Below are positions 42,530 to 51,457 of a stretch of 64,000 nucleotides of DNA, one piece after another. Source of the DNA: an uncultured bacterium (GTDB lineage: Bacteria; Cloacimonadota; Cloacimonadia; Cloacimonadales; Cloacimonadaceae); the NCBI GenBank assembly GCA_938009275.1, contig CALLHY010000057.1, positions 1 through 64,000 of the forward strand, in the 5' to 3' direction. The notes below the pieces were generated by a model. That model did no database searches. It worked only from the letters and a program-made list of their open reading frames with translations, and was not told the origin of the DNA. The stretch's first letter is position 1, and every line of letters begins with the position of its first letter. The position numbers and the translations under genes are program-made.

Positions 42530-43861
42530 ATGAAACGCAAAGTCATCATTATGGGTGCTGCCGGAAGAGACTTCCACAACTTCAACGTCTTTTTCCGCGA
42601 CAACAAGGATTATGAAGTAGTAGCCTTCACCGCTACTCAGATTCCCGGTATCGACGACAAGAAGTATCCTGCTGCATTGGCAGGAAGTTTATACCCCAAG
42701 GGTATTGAAATCCATCCTGAAAGCGAAATTAAAGCTTTGATAGAGAAGAATAACGTTGATCTCGTGGTATTTGCCTACAGCGATCAACCCCACGAAGTGG
42801 TTATGAACAAGGCTGCCCTCGTAAATGCCGTTGGCGCAGACTTCATGCTGATGGGTGCCAAAAACACCACCATCAAAACCAAGAAGCCCTTGGTTAGCAT
42901 TTGCGCAGTTCGCACCGGTTGTGGCAAGAGCCAAACTACCCGTGCGGTGGTGAAAGCCCTGAAAGCCAAAGGCCTGAAGGTTGTATCCATCCGTCACCCT
43001 ATGCCTTATGGCGACCTCGTTAAGCAAAAAGTTCAGCGTTTTGCCGAACTTGCCGACCTCAAGAAACACAAATGCACCATCGAAGAAATGGAAGAATACG
43101 AGCCGCACATCATGATGGGCAGCGTTATCTATGCCGGTGTGGATTATGAAGCCATTATCCGCGAAGCAGAGAAAGAAGCTGACGTAATAATCTGGGACGG
43201 CGGAAATAACGACATTCCTTTCTACTGCTCAGACCAGCAGGTAAAGATTGTTGTGGTAGATCCTCACCGCCCCGGCGACGAGATTTCTTACTACCCCGGC
43301 GAAACCAATGTGCACATGGCAGACGTGATAGTTATCAACAAAATCGACAGTGCCGATTTGGATGATATCAATGAAGTTCGTGCCAATGTCCGTGCTATCA
43401 ATCCCAAAGCTACCATCATCGAAGCAGCTTCACCCTTGTTCGTGGATCATCCCGAAATGATTCTGGGCAAGAATGTGTTGGTAGTGGAAGATGGCCCAAC
43501 CCTTACCCACGGCGAAATGACCTATGGTGCCGGCGTTGTGGCAGCCGAGAAATTTGGCTGTGCCGACTTGGTTGACCCTCGTCCATGGGCTATTGGCGAG
43601 ATGAAGGAAACCTTCGAAAACTATCCTGAAATTGGCGTGTTGCTTCCTGCCATGGGCTATAGCGCACAGCAGATTAAGGATATGGAAAAGACCATTAACA
43701 GCACCGAGTGTGATGCTGTGGTTATCGCCACTCCTATCGACCTTCGCCGCATTATTAAGATTAAGCAGCCTGCTTGCCAGGTGCAATATGAACTCCAAGA
43801 GATTGGCGTTCCCACCATCGCTGATGTCCTGAAGGACTTTGGTAAAAAGAAAAAGAAATAA
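42530..43861 (+). CDS. Predicted GTPase, COG2403 / cyclic 2,3-diphosphoglycerate synthetase-like
   Basis: 443 residues behind AAAGGAG. N-terminal Rossmann-like part (KVIIMGAAGRDFHNFNVFFR), P-loop VRTGCGKSQTTRAVVKAL, then IWDGGNNDIPFY, VVVDPHRPGDE and VIVINKIDSAD, the last fitting an NKxD guanine motif. Family members are annotated as cyclic 2,3-diphosphoglycerate synthetase or as COG2403 GTPase, and often stand beside carbamate kinase, as here. That neighbourhood suggests a role in carbamoyl-phosphate or purine breakdown metabolism; the reaction is not evident from sequence. Confidence 0.85.
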   Translation: MKRKVIIMGAAGRDFHNFNVFFRDNKDYEVVAFTATQIPGIDDKKYPAALAGSLYPKGIEIHPESEIKALIEKNNVDLVVFAYSDQPHEVVMNKAALVNAVGADFMLMGAKNTTIKTKKPLVSICAVRTGCGKSQTTRAVVKALKAKGLKVVSIRHPMPYGDLVKQKVQRFAELADLKKHKCTIEEMEEYEPHIMMGSVIYAGVDYEAIIREAEKEADVIIWDGGNNDIPFYCSDQQVKIVVVDPHRPGDEISYYPGETNVHMADVIVINKIDSADLDDINEVRANVRAINPKATIIEAASPLFVDHPEMILGKNVLVVEDGPTLTHGEMTYGAGVVAAEKFGCADLVDPRPWAIGEMKETFENYPEIGVLLPAMGYSAQQIKDMEKTINSTECDAVVIATPIDLRRIIKIKQPACQVQYELQEIGVPTIADVLKDFGKKKKK

Positions 43862-43870
43862 TGCTATATA

Positions 43871-43907
43871 GGGAGGTGGGATTATTTCCCGCCTCCCAAT
43901 CCCTTTT
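43871..43907 (+). terminator. Terminator after the COG2403 gene
   Basis: GGGAGGTGGGA pairs with TCCCGCCTCCC around a short T-rich loop, followed by AATCCCTTTT. Confidence 0.75.
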
Positions 43908-43914
43908 CGGTAAT

Positions 43915-43951
43915 AAAGTTAAATTCCCTCTAAATGAGGGGATTTAACTTT
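43915..43951 (+). promoter_or_regulatory. 16-base stem upstream of carbamate kinase
   Basis: AAAGTTAAATTCCCTC and GAGGGGATTTAACTTT pair with one G-T mismatch around TAAAT. It stands 43 bases before the arcC start, directly behind another terminator, and could be a second (bidirectional) terminator or an attenuator for arcC. Confidence 0.5.
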
Positions 43952-43994
43952 AGTGCTCTATGCAAGAAAAATAAGAAAATACGAGGATATAGTA

Positions 43995-44942
43995 ATGAAA
44001 AAGACAGCAGTTCTTGCCCTTGGCGGCAACGCGATTATTAAGGCAGGCGAAAAAGGTACCATCAGCCAGCAATTTGCCAATACCCGTGAATCCCTGGGTG
44101 GCATTGTAGAGCTGATAAAGCGTGGATATCACCTTAGTATTACTCATGGCAACGGCCCGCAGGTAGGCAATATGCTACGTCAACAGGAAGCAGGTGAGAA
44201 GGAAGGCATTGCCGCCCTTCCGCTTGGCGTGCTAAATGCTGCCACCGAAGGCACAATGGGCTATATGATAGAGCAAAGCTTGCAAAATAAGCTGCTTGCC
44301 AGCGGAATAAATAAGCAGGTTATTACCATCGTATCGCAGGTTGTGGTGGATAAAAACGACCCCAGCATGCTTAATCCTACGAAGTTTGTGGGTAGCACCT
44401 ATTATAGCGAAAGCCAGGCAGAAGAGCTGAAAAATGAGCTGGGCTGGACATTGAAAGAAGATAGCGGAAAAGGCTATCGCCGTGTGGTGCCATCACCTAT
44501 GCCGCAAAAGATTGTGCCCGCAGAAACCATTAAAGAACTGGTGGATAGGGGAGAGATTGTTATCGCAGTTGGCGGTGGCGGAATACCCGTTTATGTGCAG
44601 GAAGATGGCAGCTACGAAGGCGTGGACGCTGTGATAGACAAAGACTTTGCCTCTGCGCTGTTGGCCCTGAATGTGAATGCGGATTTATTCGTTATCTTAA
44701 CCGGTGTGGATAAAGTGTCGATTAACTATGGCAAAGAAAATCAGGAAGATTTGGATGTTCTATGCCTTGCCGATGCCAGAAAACACTATGCCGATAAGCA
44801 GTTCCCCGCAGGTAGCATGGGACCAAAGATACTTGCCGCGATAGACTTCCTGGAGCGTGGCGGTTCGGAAGTGCTGATTACCTCTATTGAAAAGATTGTG
44901 GATGCCTTCGAAGGCAAAACCGGTACCAGAATAGTAAAGTAA
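43995..44942 (+). CDS. arcC: Carbamate kinase
   Basis: Makes ATP from carbamoyl phosphate and ADP, the energy-yielding last step of arginine or purine-derived carbamoyl degradation. About 315 residues from ATG 43995 (GAGG upstream): AVLALGGNAIIKAGEKGTI, ITHGNGPQVGNM, VVPSPMPQKIVPAETIKELV, VIAVGGGGIPVY, VDAVIDKDFASALLA, LTGVDKVSINYG, GSMGPKILAAIDFLE. All typical. No arginine deiminase or carbamoyltransferase is nearby. Confidence 0.96.
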   Translation: MKKTAVLALGGNAIIKAGEKGTISQQFANTRESLGGIVELIKRGYHLSITHGNGPQVGNMLRQQEAGEKEGIAALPLGVLNAATEGTMGYMIEQSLQNKLLASGINKQVITIVSQVVVDKNDPSMLNPTKFVGSTYYSESQAEELKNELGWTLKEDSGKGYRRVVPSPMPQKIVPAETIKELVDRGEIVIAVGGGGIPVYVQEDGSYEGVDAVIDKDFASALLALNVNADLFVILTGVDKVSINYGKENQEDLDVLCLADARKHYADKQFPAGSMGPKILAAIDFLERGGSEVLITSIEKIVDAFEGKTGTRIVK

Positions 44943-44965
44943 CTGTATTCGCTACATATATACAT

Positions 44966-44998
44966 AAAGCCCCTGTATCTCAGGGGCTTTTTGTTTGT
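44966..44998 (+). terminator. Terminator of arcC
   Basis: AAAGCCCCTG pairs with CAGGGGCTTT around TATCT, followed by TTGTTTGTTT. Confidence 0.85.
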
Positions 44999-45078
44999 TT
45001 CCGAGTAATGATTTGCTTTGTAGTGCAAGTAAGCTGGAGAGGTATCTGGCTAATAATTAGACAAGAATATTGCACTTG

Positions 45079-45147
45079 TTTCCTGCTGCTTCCTTGCTCC
45101 TATCCTGTATTCGACAGGGGATAGCAGCAAGGAAGCAGCAGGGAAGC
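45079..45147. repeat. Family-1 palindromic repeat, copy 3
   Basis: Arms TTTCCTGCTGCTTCC and GGAAGCAGCAGGGAAGCC. The inner part TCCTATCCTGTATTCGACAG is identical to copy 2 at 16089. Confidence 0.87.
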
Positions 45148-45285
45148 CCTAATAAAACAAGCTCTGAGCACAACTTTGTAATATACTTCTTTACACGATA
45201 CCTGTATTTTGGCAAACTGACCACAAACTGAATATTTCAGATTGCTGTAAAGGCACTAAGATTAGAATGTTAGCGGAGGTTTATA

Positions 45286-45786
45286 ATGATTTATCTAGCA
45301 AAATCGGACATCGTCAGTTTTGATGGAGATGCAATTGTAAATGCGGCAAATTCATCCCTGCTGGGTGGTGGGGGGGTAGACGGAGCAATTCACAGAGCTG
45401 CGGGAAGGGCTTTGTACGATGAGTGTAAGCAACTGGGCGGTTGCCAGCCCGGTGATGCCAAAGTTACCGGCGGACATAAGCTAAATGCCAGATATGTAAT
45501 TCATACTGTTGGCCCGATATGGAAGGGTGGCGGTAGTAATGAAGCAGAGGTGTTGGCATCATGTTACAAGCGTTGTATGGAACTTGCGATAGAAATGGGG
45601 CTTAGCTCAATTGCCTTTCCCAATATCTCTACAGGTGTATATGCCTTCCCTAAAGCCTTAGCTGCGGAGATAGCTATAGCCGCTGTTAAGCAAGTGCTGT
45701 TGCAAAAGCCCGAGCTTGAGGTTCATTTTGTTTGTTATGATGAAGAGAATTACCGGCTGTATGAAGCTTTGTTGGGTGCTTTGTAG
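45286..45786 (+). CDS. Macrodomain protein (ADP-ribose or O-acetyl-ADP-ribose hydrolase type)
   Basis: 166-residue stand-alone macrodomain of the MacroD/YmdB class: DGDAIVNAANSSLLGGGGVDGAIHRAAG, GDAKVTGGHKLNARYVIHTVGP and FPNISTGVYAFP, the last forming the ADP-ribose loop. Members remove ADP-ribose from proteins or hydrolyse O-acetyl-ADP-ribose. Start behind GCGGAGG. It stands between arcC and a remnant of an arcC 3' end, which suggests insertion. Confidence 0.94.
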   Translation: MIYLAKSDIVSFDGDAIVNAANSSLLGGGGVDGAIHRAAGRALYDECKQLGGCQPGDAKVTGGHKLNARYVIHTVGPIWKGGGSNEAEVLASCYKRCMELAIEMGLSSIAFPNISTGVYAFPKALAAEIAIAAVKQVLLQKPELEVHFVCYDEENYRLYEALLGAL

Positions 45787-45833
45787 CGGATGATGCTCTC
45801 GGAGGCAAAACCGGAAGCAGAATAGTAAGATAA
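45786..45833 (+). pseudogene. Remnant of the 3' end of a carbamate kinase gene
   Basis: Directly after the macrodomain stop, 15 codons read ADDALGGKTGSRIVR and a stop; the arcC gene ends VDAFEGKTGTRIVK. At the DNA level GGCAAAACCGG and AGAATAGTAA are shared. As with arcC, a strong GC stem terminator follows. It looks like the tail of a duplicated or disrupted arcC. Confidence 0.7.
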
Positions 45834-45846
45834 GCCAAAAACAATT

Positions 45847-45881
45847 AAGCCCCCTTTCGGGAATGAGAGGGGGCTTGTTTT
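45847..45881 (+). terminator. Terminator after the arcC remnant
   Basis: AAGCCCCCT pairs with AGGGGGCTT, followed by GTTTTG. Confidence 0.8.
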
Positions 45882-45892
45882 GTATAAAGATA

Positions 45893-45968
45893 TGGAGCGG
45901 GCAACGGGACTCGAACCCGCGACCCTCAGCTTGGGAAGCTAATGCTCTACCAACTGAGCTATGCCCGC
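45893..45968 (-). tRNA. tRNA-Gly (anticodon CCC)
   Basis: Acceptor GCGGGCA/TGCCCGC, D-arm TAGCTCAGTTGGTAGAGCA, anticodon loop TTCCCAA between TTAGC and GCTGA, T-arm GCGGGTTCGAGTCCCGT, discriminator T and an encoded CCA. A good promoter lies upstream. Confidence 0.95.
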
Positions 45969-45980
45969 TCAATAGGGTGT

Positions 45981-46009
45981 TATAAACAAATATGCGCTGC
46001 TTTCGTCAA
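45981..46009 (-). promoter_or_regulatory. Promoter of tRNA-Gly
   Basis: On the minus strand TTGACG (46004-46009), a 17-base spacer and TTTATA (45981-45986), about 13 bases before the tRNA 5' end. Confidence 0.65.
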
Positions 46010-46020
46010 GCAAAAAGCTT

Positions 46021-47310
46021 TTACAGCTCTTTTACGAACTGCTCTTCGGCTATAATGGACTTGAATTTATCATTGGCATCATTTAATGACTTAGCGGGAG
46101 TCTCGTTTCCACGCATGGCTTTCTCCAAAAAGCCTTTCAGCTCAGGACGAGCTTTGAACCAGGCGGGTATCTGTGGCTCGAATACGGCATCATCAAGCTG
46201 AGCATAAATGCCCTTGAACTGGGGGAATTCTTTAAGGAAGTTTTGCAAAGTGGGTGAGTCCATCGCGCTCTTACGCACCGGCATATAGCAGGTCTTTGCG
46301 CTCCACTTGGCTGTTTGCTCGGTATCGGTGAACCACTTTATAAACTTCCATGCGGCCTGCTCGCGCTTGCTGTCGCCGCTTTTAAATATTACTATGTTGG
46401 CACCGCTAACTGCGTTCTGCCTGGTTTTATGAACAGGCAGCGGGGCATAGCCGATGTTGAAATTAATGGGCTGTTGGCGCATGTGGGTAATAGACACGCT
46501 GGAGCCTTCATACATGGCAACTATTCCGGCAAGGAAGTCATTCTGACCTTCATATTCGCGCACCAGATACACAGTTTTATCTTTCAGCAGCATATCGGTT
46601 AAGTAAGTTAAGGCTTCCACTCCGGCAGGGCTATTTATCTGGGGTGTATCACTTTCGTTTAATATGGTTCCTCCTGCCTGGTGCAAGAGATTTATAAATT
46701 GCCATTCGTTCACATTGTAGTTTGTGCCAAAGAATTCCGGCTTGCCGTCATTATTGGTGTCGCGGGTAAGCTTTTTGCAGTATTCACGAAATTCCTGCCA
46801 GGTTGCAGGGAAGTGGTTGGGGTCCAGCCCTGCCCGGTAAAAGTCGTCTTTGTTATAGAAATAGGCACGCACGCTTTTATTGAAGGGGAAAGAATAGATG
46901 GTGCCATTAAAGGTGTTGGATTTCAGGAACACCGGGTATATGTCTTCCAGGCTGGCGGGATTAAAGTCTTTGTCTGCCTTCATAAGTTCATCAAAGCTGC
47001 AAAGCACGCCAGCCTCGATGTATTTAGCTGTCCAGGATTCGAACACCTGGGCTATATCCGGCTGCTTTTTTGCCTGGATGGAGGCCATTAGTTTTTGGGA
47101 TAAAGCGGTGTAACTGCTGATGGGATTTGCCACCACTTCCACTTCGTCTTGAGAGCGGTTGAATTCGCGTATCATCTCATTAAGAGTATCACCCAATGGG
47201 CCGCTGAGACCATGCCAGAAGGTTACTTTAATCTTGTCGGACTGCAAGGCATTCTTACAACTGCCCACAAAGAGCAAAAGGATTATAACCGGAATAATTA
47301 GCTTGCGCAT
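46021..47310 (-). CDS. ABC-transporter sugar-binding lipoprotein (family 1)
   Basis: 429 residues from ATG 47310 behind AGGAG. A lipoprotein signal peptide ends in LFVGSC. The mature part is a family 1 solute-binding protein: KVTFWHGLSGPLGDTLNEMIREFN, PDIAQVFESWTAKYIEAG, IYSFPFNKSVRAYFYNKDDF, FGTNYNVNEWQFINLLHQAGG, WKFIKWFTDTEQTAKWS. It is closest in pattern to glycerol-3-phosphate or oligosaccharide binders (UgpB-like). No permease or ATPase gene is adjacent, so its partners lie elsewhere. Confidence 0.92.
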   Translation of the reverse strand: MRKLIIPVIILLLFVGSCKNALQSDKIKVTFWHGLSGPLGDTLNEMIREFNRSQDEVEVVANPISSYTALSQKLMASIQAKKQPDIAQVFESWTAKYIEAGVLCSFDELMKADKDFNPASLEDIYPVFLKSNTFNGTIYSFPFNKSVRAYFYNKDDFYRAGLDPNHFPATWQEFREYCKKLTRDTNNDGKPEFFGTNYNVNEWQFINLLHQAGGTILNESDTPQINSPAGVEALTYLTDMLLKDKTVYLVREYEGQNDFLAGIVAMYEGSSVSITHMRQQPINFNIGYAPLPVHKTRQNAVSGANIVIFKSGDSKREQAAWKFIKWFTDTEQTAKWSAKTCYMPVRKSAMDSPTLQNFLKEFPQFKGIYAQLDDAVFEPQIPAWFKARPELKGFLEKAMRGNETPAKSLNDANDKFKSIIAEEQFVKEL

Positions 47311-47450
47311 TTTAACTCCTGAACTCGCTATTCTTTCATGTATGTGTAGCTCGCAAAAGCCCACAATTACAAAGAAACGCAGGCACTACTTACAGTCAAT
47401 GTATTTCTTATTATGCCATAGGGATGCTGTGCAAGTGGATAAGCTAGCGA

Positions 47451-47933
47451 TTATTTCTTTTCCTGATAGTAAAACAGCTCTTTATCGGTATCTAACCAGC
47501 TATAATGCACTTGGCCAACATAGATGGTATGATCGCCACTACGTACCTGGCTAACCACTTCGCATTCAAAATTTGCAATCGCATCTTTAAGAATGGGCAG
47601 CTTATGCAGCTTTCCGGCAAAGTGTTTCACATCACCGGCAGTGAATTTATCTATGTCTCTGCCAGAGTTTGACCCGCAGAGGGTTAAGAGCTCTTTTTGC
47701 TCTTTGGCAGGGAACACCAGATTGAAGTATCTAACGCCTTCCAAACAATCATGAGAATAGCGAGTGTGTCCAATGGAAATGGCGAACATAGGGGGCTGAA
47801 TTGAGGTGCGCATGAACCACTCAATGGTGATTAGGTTATAGTTGCCATCCGGCTTCTCGGTTACAGCTAATGCCACTTTGGCAGGTAGGTGTACTCTGGC
47901 ATAGGCGGCGGGTAGTTCTGATATTTGCATCAT
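47451..47933 (-). CDS. Flavin reductase-like protein
   Basis: About 160 residues from ATG 47933, behind AAGGAG; a longer frame upstream is unsupported. FMN-binding split barrel: KVALAVTEKPDGNYNLITIEWFMRTSIQPPMFAISIG, YFNLVFPAKEQ, NFECEVVSQVRSGDHTIYVGQV. Such proteins bind FMN and reduce flavins or act as small flavoproteins. Physiological partner unknown. Confidence 0.87.
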   Translation of the reverse strand: MMQISELPAAYARVHLPAKVALAVTEKPDGNYNLITIEWFMRTSIQPPMFAISIGHTRYSHDCLEGVRYFNLVFPAKEQKELLTLCGSNSGRDIDKFTAGDVKHFAGKLHKLPILKDAIANFECEVVSQVRSGDHTIYVGQVHYSWLDTDKELFYYQEKK

Positions 47934-48069
47934 ATTAAGTATGCTCCTTGAGTGTGCTATACAAAACAAGATATGGCAATTAGGCAGATTTCCAAATAAA
48001 GCATTTGCCAAGTGCGTTAATATGCATATCATTTAGGTAGGATATAATAAAACACACAAGGTGGTAACC

Positions 48070-49173
48070 ATGTTCAATGAGGAAACACTTAATAAATACA
48101 AGCCCATAGATAACAAGATTTTCTCGCTTATAGACGATGAGGGTAAGCCATTAGACAAAAAATGGCAGCCATCCCTAAGCAAAGACGCAATAATAAAGGC
48201 ATACAAAGACCTGCTGTTTGAACGCACCGCGGACTATATGGCAATCAGCTATCAACGCCAGGGCAGAATGTTTACCTATCCGCCCAATTTGGGGCAGGAA
48301 GCCATTCATATAGCATCGGGCATGGTGTTAAAGAACGAAGACTGGCTGGTTCCTGCTTTTCGCGAGCTTGGAGCATGGCTGGCAAAGGGAGTATCACTAA
48401 AAGAGATATTCTTATACTTCAAGGGAAATGAAGATGGCTCTCGATTTCAGGCTGCTAATAGGATGTTACCGGTCTCGGTGCCCATAGCTTCACAGCTTGT
48501 GCATGCGGCAGGAATAGGCTATGCCATGAATTATAAACAAGAGAAAGCCGCAGTATTTGCCTATGTGGGAGATGGCGGAACCTCCGAAGGTGACTTTCAC
48601 GAAGCACTAAACTTCGCAGCAGTATGGAATGCACCTGTAGTATTCATCGTGCAAAACAATCAATTTGCCATCTCGGTGCCGCTAAGGATGCAAACCAAAT
48701 CGATTAATCTGGCAGTAAAAGGTGTGGCTTATGATGTTCCTTCCATCGTGGTGGACGGCAATGACCTCTTTGCCATGTATGAGGTGCTGGAATATGCCCG
48801 CAACCATGCCATAAGCGGGAAGGGGCCAATGCTGATAGAGGCGAAAACCTTCCGGGTTGGAGCGCACACTACCTCCGATGACCCAACCAAGTATCGCACC
48901 AAAGAAGAGGAAGAGGCCTGGGCGATTAAAGACCCTTTGAAGCGGTTAAAGGGATATATTGCACATAACAAGCTGCATGACTTTGCTAATGAAAACGCCC
49001 TGATAGCAGAATTTAAGAAGAAGATTGATGCTGAATTCGAGGCTGCGGAACAGCACGGGGATTATAAGCTGGACGATGTATTTGGTTACATGTACGAAGA
49101 GCTTCCTTCTGAGCTGAAGAGGCAGAAGAATGCATTAGAGAACTACTACCAGAACTCAGGAGGTGCAAAATGA
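48070..49173 (+). CDS. pdhA: 2-oxoacid (pyruvate) dehydrogenase E1 alpha subunit
   Basis: Thiamine-diphosphate-dependent decarboxylase subunit. 367 residues from ATG 48070 behind AAGGTGG; a GTG at 48061 is inside the ribosome site. Features: QGRMFTYPPNLGQEAIHIASG, the ThDP motif GDGGTSEGDFHEALNFAAVWNAPVVFIVQNN, FRVGAHTTSDDPTKY. Pattern fits either pyruvate or branched-chain 2-oxoacids. It heads a four-gene operon; a TATAAT at about 48044-48049 is a possible -10. The end overlaps the E1 beta start (ATGA). Confidence 0.94.
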   Translation: MFNEETLNKYKPIDNKIFSLIDDEGKPLDKKWQPSLSKDAIIKAYKDLLFERTADYMAISYQRQGRMFTYPPNLGQEAIHIASGMVLKNEDWLVPAFRELGAWLAKGVSLKEIFLYFKGNEDGSRFQAANRMLPVSVPIASQLVHAAGIGYAMNYKQEKAAVFAYVGDGGTSEGDFHEALNFAAVWNAPVVFIVQNNQFAISVPLRMQTKSINLAVKGVAYDVPSIVVDGNDLFAMYEVLEYARNHAISGKGPMLIEAKTFRVGAHTTSDDPTKYRTKEEEEAWAIKDPLKRLKGYIAHNKLHDFANENALIAEFKKKIDAEFEAAEQHGDYKLDDVFGYMYEELPSELKRQKNALENYYQNSGGAK

Positions 49174-50147
49174 AGGTGATGAACTTAGTACAGGCTATTA
49201 ATGATGCCCTGGACATAAAACTGGCAGAAGATAAGAACGTGGTGGTTTACGGTGAAGATGTGGGTGTGGAAGGTGGAGTTTTTCGCGTAACCGAAGGCTT
49301 GCAACTAAAGCATGGTGCAGATCGTGTGTTTGATTCGCCATTGGCAGAGTCAGCAATTGCAGGCACAGCACTGGGTATGGCGATAGCGGGCATGAAACCT
49401 GTGATAGAAATGCAGTTTGACGGCTTTGTATATCCCGCCATGAATCAGATACTATCGCACCTATCCCGATTTAGAAACCGCACCAGAGGCAAGTTTAGCG
49501 TGCCTGCGGTTATCCGCATTCCCTACGGCGGTGGCATTAATGCTCTTGAGCACCATTCGGAAAGCCCCGAAGCCTATTTCGGTCATACTCCCGGGTTAAA
49601 GGTAGTAATCCCATCTACGCCATACGATGCCAAAGGCTTATTGATTGCTGCAATAGAAGATCCCGATCCGGTTATCTTTATGGAGCCCAAGCGTATATAT
49701 CGCGCCATTAAGCAGGAAGTTCCGGACGAAAAGTATAGCATTCCGCTCGGGAAAGCCAAAGTGCTTAGTGCCGGCGAGCATGTAACTGTAATAGCCTACG
49801 GCGCAATGATTCGTGAAGCGCAAAAGGCAATTGTGCTGGCTAAGCAAAAGGGAATCTCGGTGGAGCTTATCGATCTACGCAGTATCTGGCCAATTGATAG
49901 AGACACTATCCGCGAATCCGTGCGAAAGACGGGTAGAGTGCTGATAGTTACCGAAGCAGCCCAGAGCTATGGCCCTGCTGCTGAGCTTATCAGCATTGTG
50001 AATGAAGAAGCCTTTCTGTCGCTGGAGGCACCACCAACCAGATTAACCGGATTTGATACCACTATTCCTCTTCCTTTGGGCGAGAAGTTCTATATGATTA
50101 GTCCCGAGCGCATTATGTTCGAGATAGAAAAGCTGGTTAGGTATTAG
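49170..50147 (+). CDS. pdhB: 2-oxoacid (pyruvate) dehydrogenase E1 beta subunit
   Basis: 325 residues: VYGEDVGVEGGVFRVTEGL, DSPLAESAIAGTALGMAIAGMKPVIEMQF, RIPYGGGINALEHHSESPEAYFGHTPGLKVVIPSTPYDAKGLL. It pairs with the alpha subunit to form the E1 heterotetramer. Starts in a 4-base overlap with pdhA. Confidence 0.95.
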   Translation: MKVMNLVQAINDALDIKLAEDKNVVVYGEDVGVEGGVFRVTEGLQLKHGADRVFDSPLAESAIAGTALGMAIAGMKPVIEMQFDGFVYPAMNQILSHLSRFRNRTRGKFSVPAVIRIPYGGGINALEHHSESPEAYFGHTPGLKVVIPSTPYDAKGLLIAAIEDPDPVIFMEPKRIYRAIKQEVPDEKYSIPLGKAKVLSAGEHVTVIAYGAMIREAQKAIVLAKQKGISVELIDLRSIWPIDRDTIRESVRKTGRVLIVTEAAQSYGPAAELISIVNEEAFLSLEAPPTRLTGFDTTIPLPLGEKFYMISPERIMFEIEKLVRY

Positions 50148-50155
50148 GAGGACAG

Positions 50156-51457
50156 ATGAACTACGTATTCAAATTTCCCGACATTGGTGAAGGCCTGGAA
50201 GAAGGCAAGATAATTGAGTGGTACGTGGAAAAAGGACAAAGCATTAGCTCTGGTGATGCATTGGTGAAGATGGAAACGGACAAAGTGGTTACCGACATTC
50301 CCAGCCCGAAAAGCGGAATCATAGTACAGCGTTTTGGAGCGATTGGTGATACAGTGAAGGTTGGTAATGCTCTGGTGGAGATAGAAACTGAGGCTGGTGA
50401 GGCAACAATGGCAAGTGCGTCTGAACCAGCTAAAGCTAACAGCACCGAAGCAATAGACGAAAAAGGCTTTGGGGTGGTTGGTACTATCGAAGTGGCGGGA
50501 GACGGAGCATATCTGCCATCCAGCAACGAAGGCATTGCCATCGAGCAGATTGTGCAGACCAAATCGCAAAAAGTACTCGCTACGCCAGTGGCAAGAGCAA
50601 TGGCAAAAGAACGCGGAATTGATATAAACTTAGTAACTGGAACTGGTCCGGCAGGCAGAGTAACCTCAAAAGATATAGAGAAACATCGTTCTGGCTCGGA
50701 AGCAGTTGGCTTGGTTCAGACACCAAAGATGCAAGATGCTGCACCACAAACAGAGCATGAATTTGTACCATTAACCCAAATTCGTAAGACCATAGCCAAA
50801 AACATGCTGCGTTCCAAGCAAAACGCAGCGCACATGAGCGTGATGGACGAGATTGAAGTTTCAGAACTGGTAACCACAAGAGCCAGGATAAATGCCAAAC
50901 TGCAAGGCACCAAGCTTAGCTACCTGCCATTCATCATAAAAGCCATATCCATAGCCTTGAAAAAACACCCGGTGCTAAATGCAGAGCTGGACTTTGATAA
51001 TGAGCGCATTATCTATAAAAAGAGCATCAACATCGGCTTGGCAATGGATACCGATGATGGCCTGGTTGTGCCTGTTGTCCGCGATGCCGATAGAAAGTCG
51101 CTTATCCAATTAGCAGATGAGATAGCCCTGTTTGCCGATAAAGCTAAAAGCCGCAAGCTAAGCCTCGATGATATGCGTGATGGCACGTTCACCATTACCA
51201 GTTACGGCTCAATCGGTGGCTACTTTGCTGTTCCGGTGATAAACTACCCTCAAAGCGCGATATTTGGCGTGGGGCGTATATCCGACAAACCGGTTATAAA
51301 AGACAACGCGGTAGTGCCCGGAAAGGTGATGCCTATCTCCATGAGCGTAGATCACCGCATAGTAGATGGGGGAGAGGTGGCTCGCTTTCTGAATTTTGTT
51401 CTTGAGATGCTGGCTGAGCCCATGCTTCTGCTTGCCTACGAAGGAGGCGAAAGATGA
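50156..51457 (+). CDS. pdhC: Dihydrolipoamide acyltransferase (E2)
   Basis: 433 residues behind GGAGG. One lipoyl domain with the lipoylated Lys43 in METDKVV, a peripheral-subunit-binding domain (ATPVARAMAKERGIDINLVTGTGPAGRVTSKDIEKH) and a catalytic domain ending in SVDHRIVDGGEVARFLN, where His and Asp are the active-site pair. The linkers are Ala/Glu-rich. Acts as core of the complex between E1 and E3. Confidence 0.95.
   Translation: MNYVFKFPDIGEGLEEGKIIEWYVEKGQSISSGDALVKMETDKVVTDIPSPKSGIIVQRFGAIGDTVKVGNALVEIETEAGEATMASASEPAKANSTEAIDEKGFGVVGTIEVAGDGAYLPSSNEGIAIEQIVQTKSQKVLATPVARAMAKERGIDINLVTGTGPAGRVTSKDIEKHRSGSEAVGLVQTPKMQDAAPQTEHEFVPLTQIRKTIAKNMLRSKQNAAHMSVMDEIEVSELVTTRARINAKLQGTKLSYLPFIIKAISIALKKHPVLNAELDFDNERIIYKKSINIGLAMDTDDGLVVPVVRDADRKSLIQLADEIALFADKAKSRKLSLDDMRDGTFTITSYGSIGGYFAVPVINYPQSAIFGVGRISDKPVIKDNAVVPGKVMPISMSVDHRIVDGGEVARFLNFVLEMLAEPMLLLAYEGGER

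Larger units (their letters stand above)
44943..45285. other. Intergenic stretch between arcC and the macrodomain gene
   Basis: It holds the arcC terminator and the family-1 palindrome copy 3. The remainder has no gene, and I see no clear promoter for the macrodomain gene. Confidence 0.4.

Noticed and set aside
16005..45236. Shared word CACAAACTGAATAT near 16017 and 45221
   Set aside because: Only 14 AT-rich bases, with different flanks and different distances to the family-1 hairpins; chance is likely.
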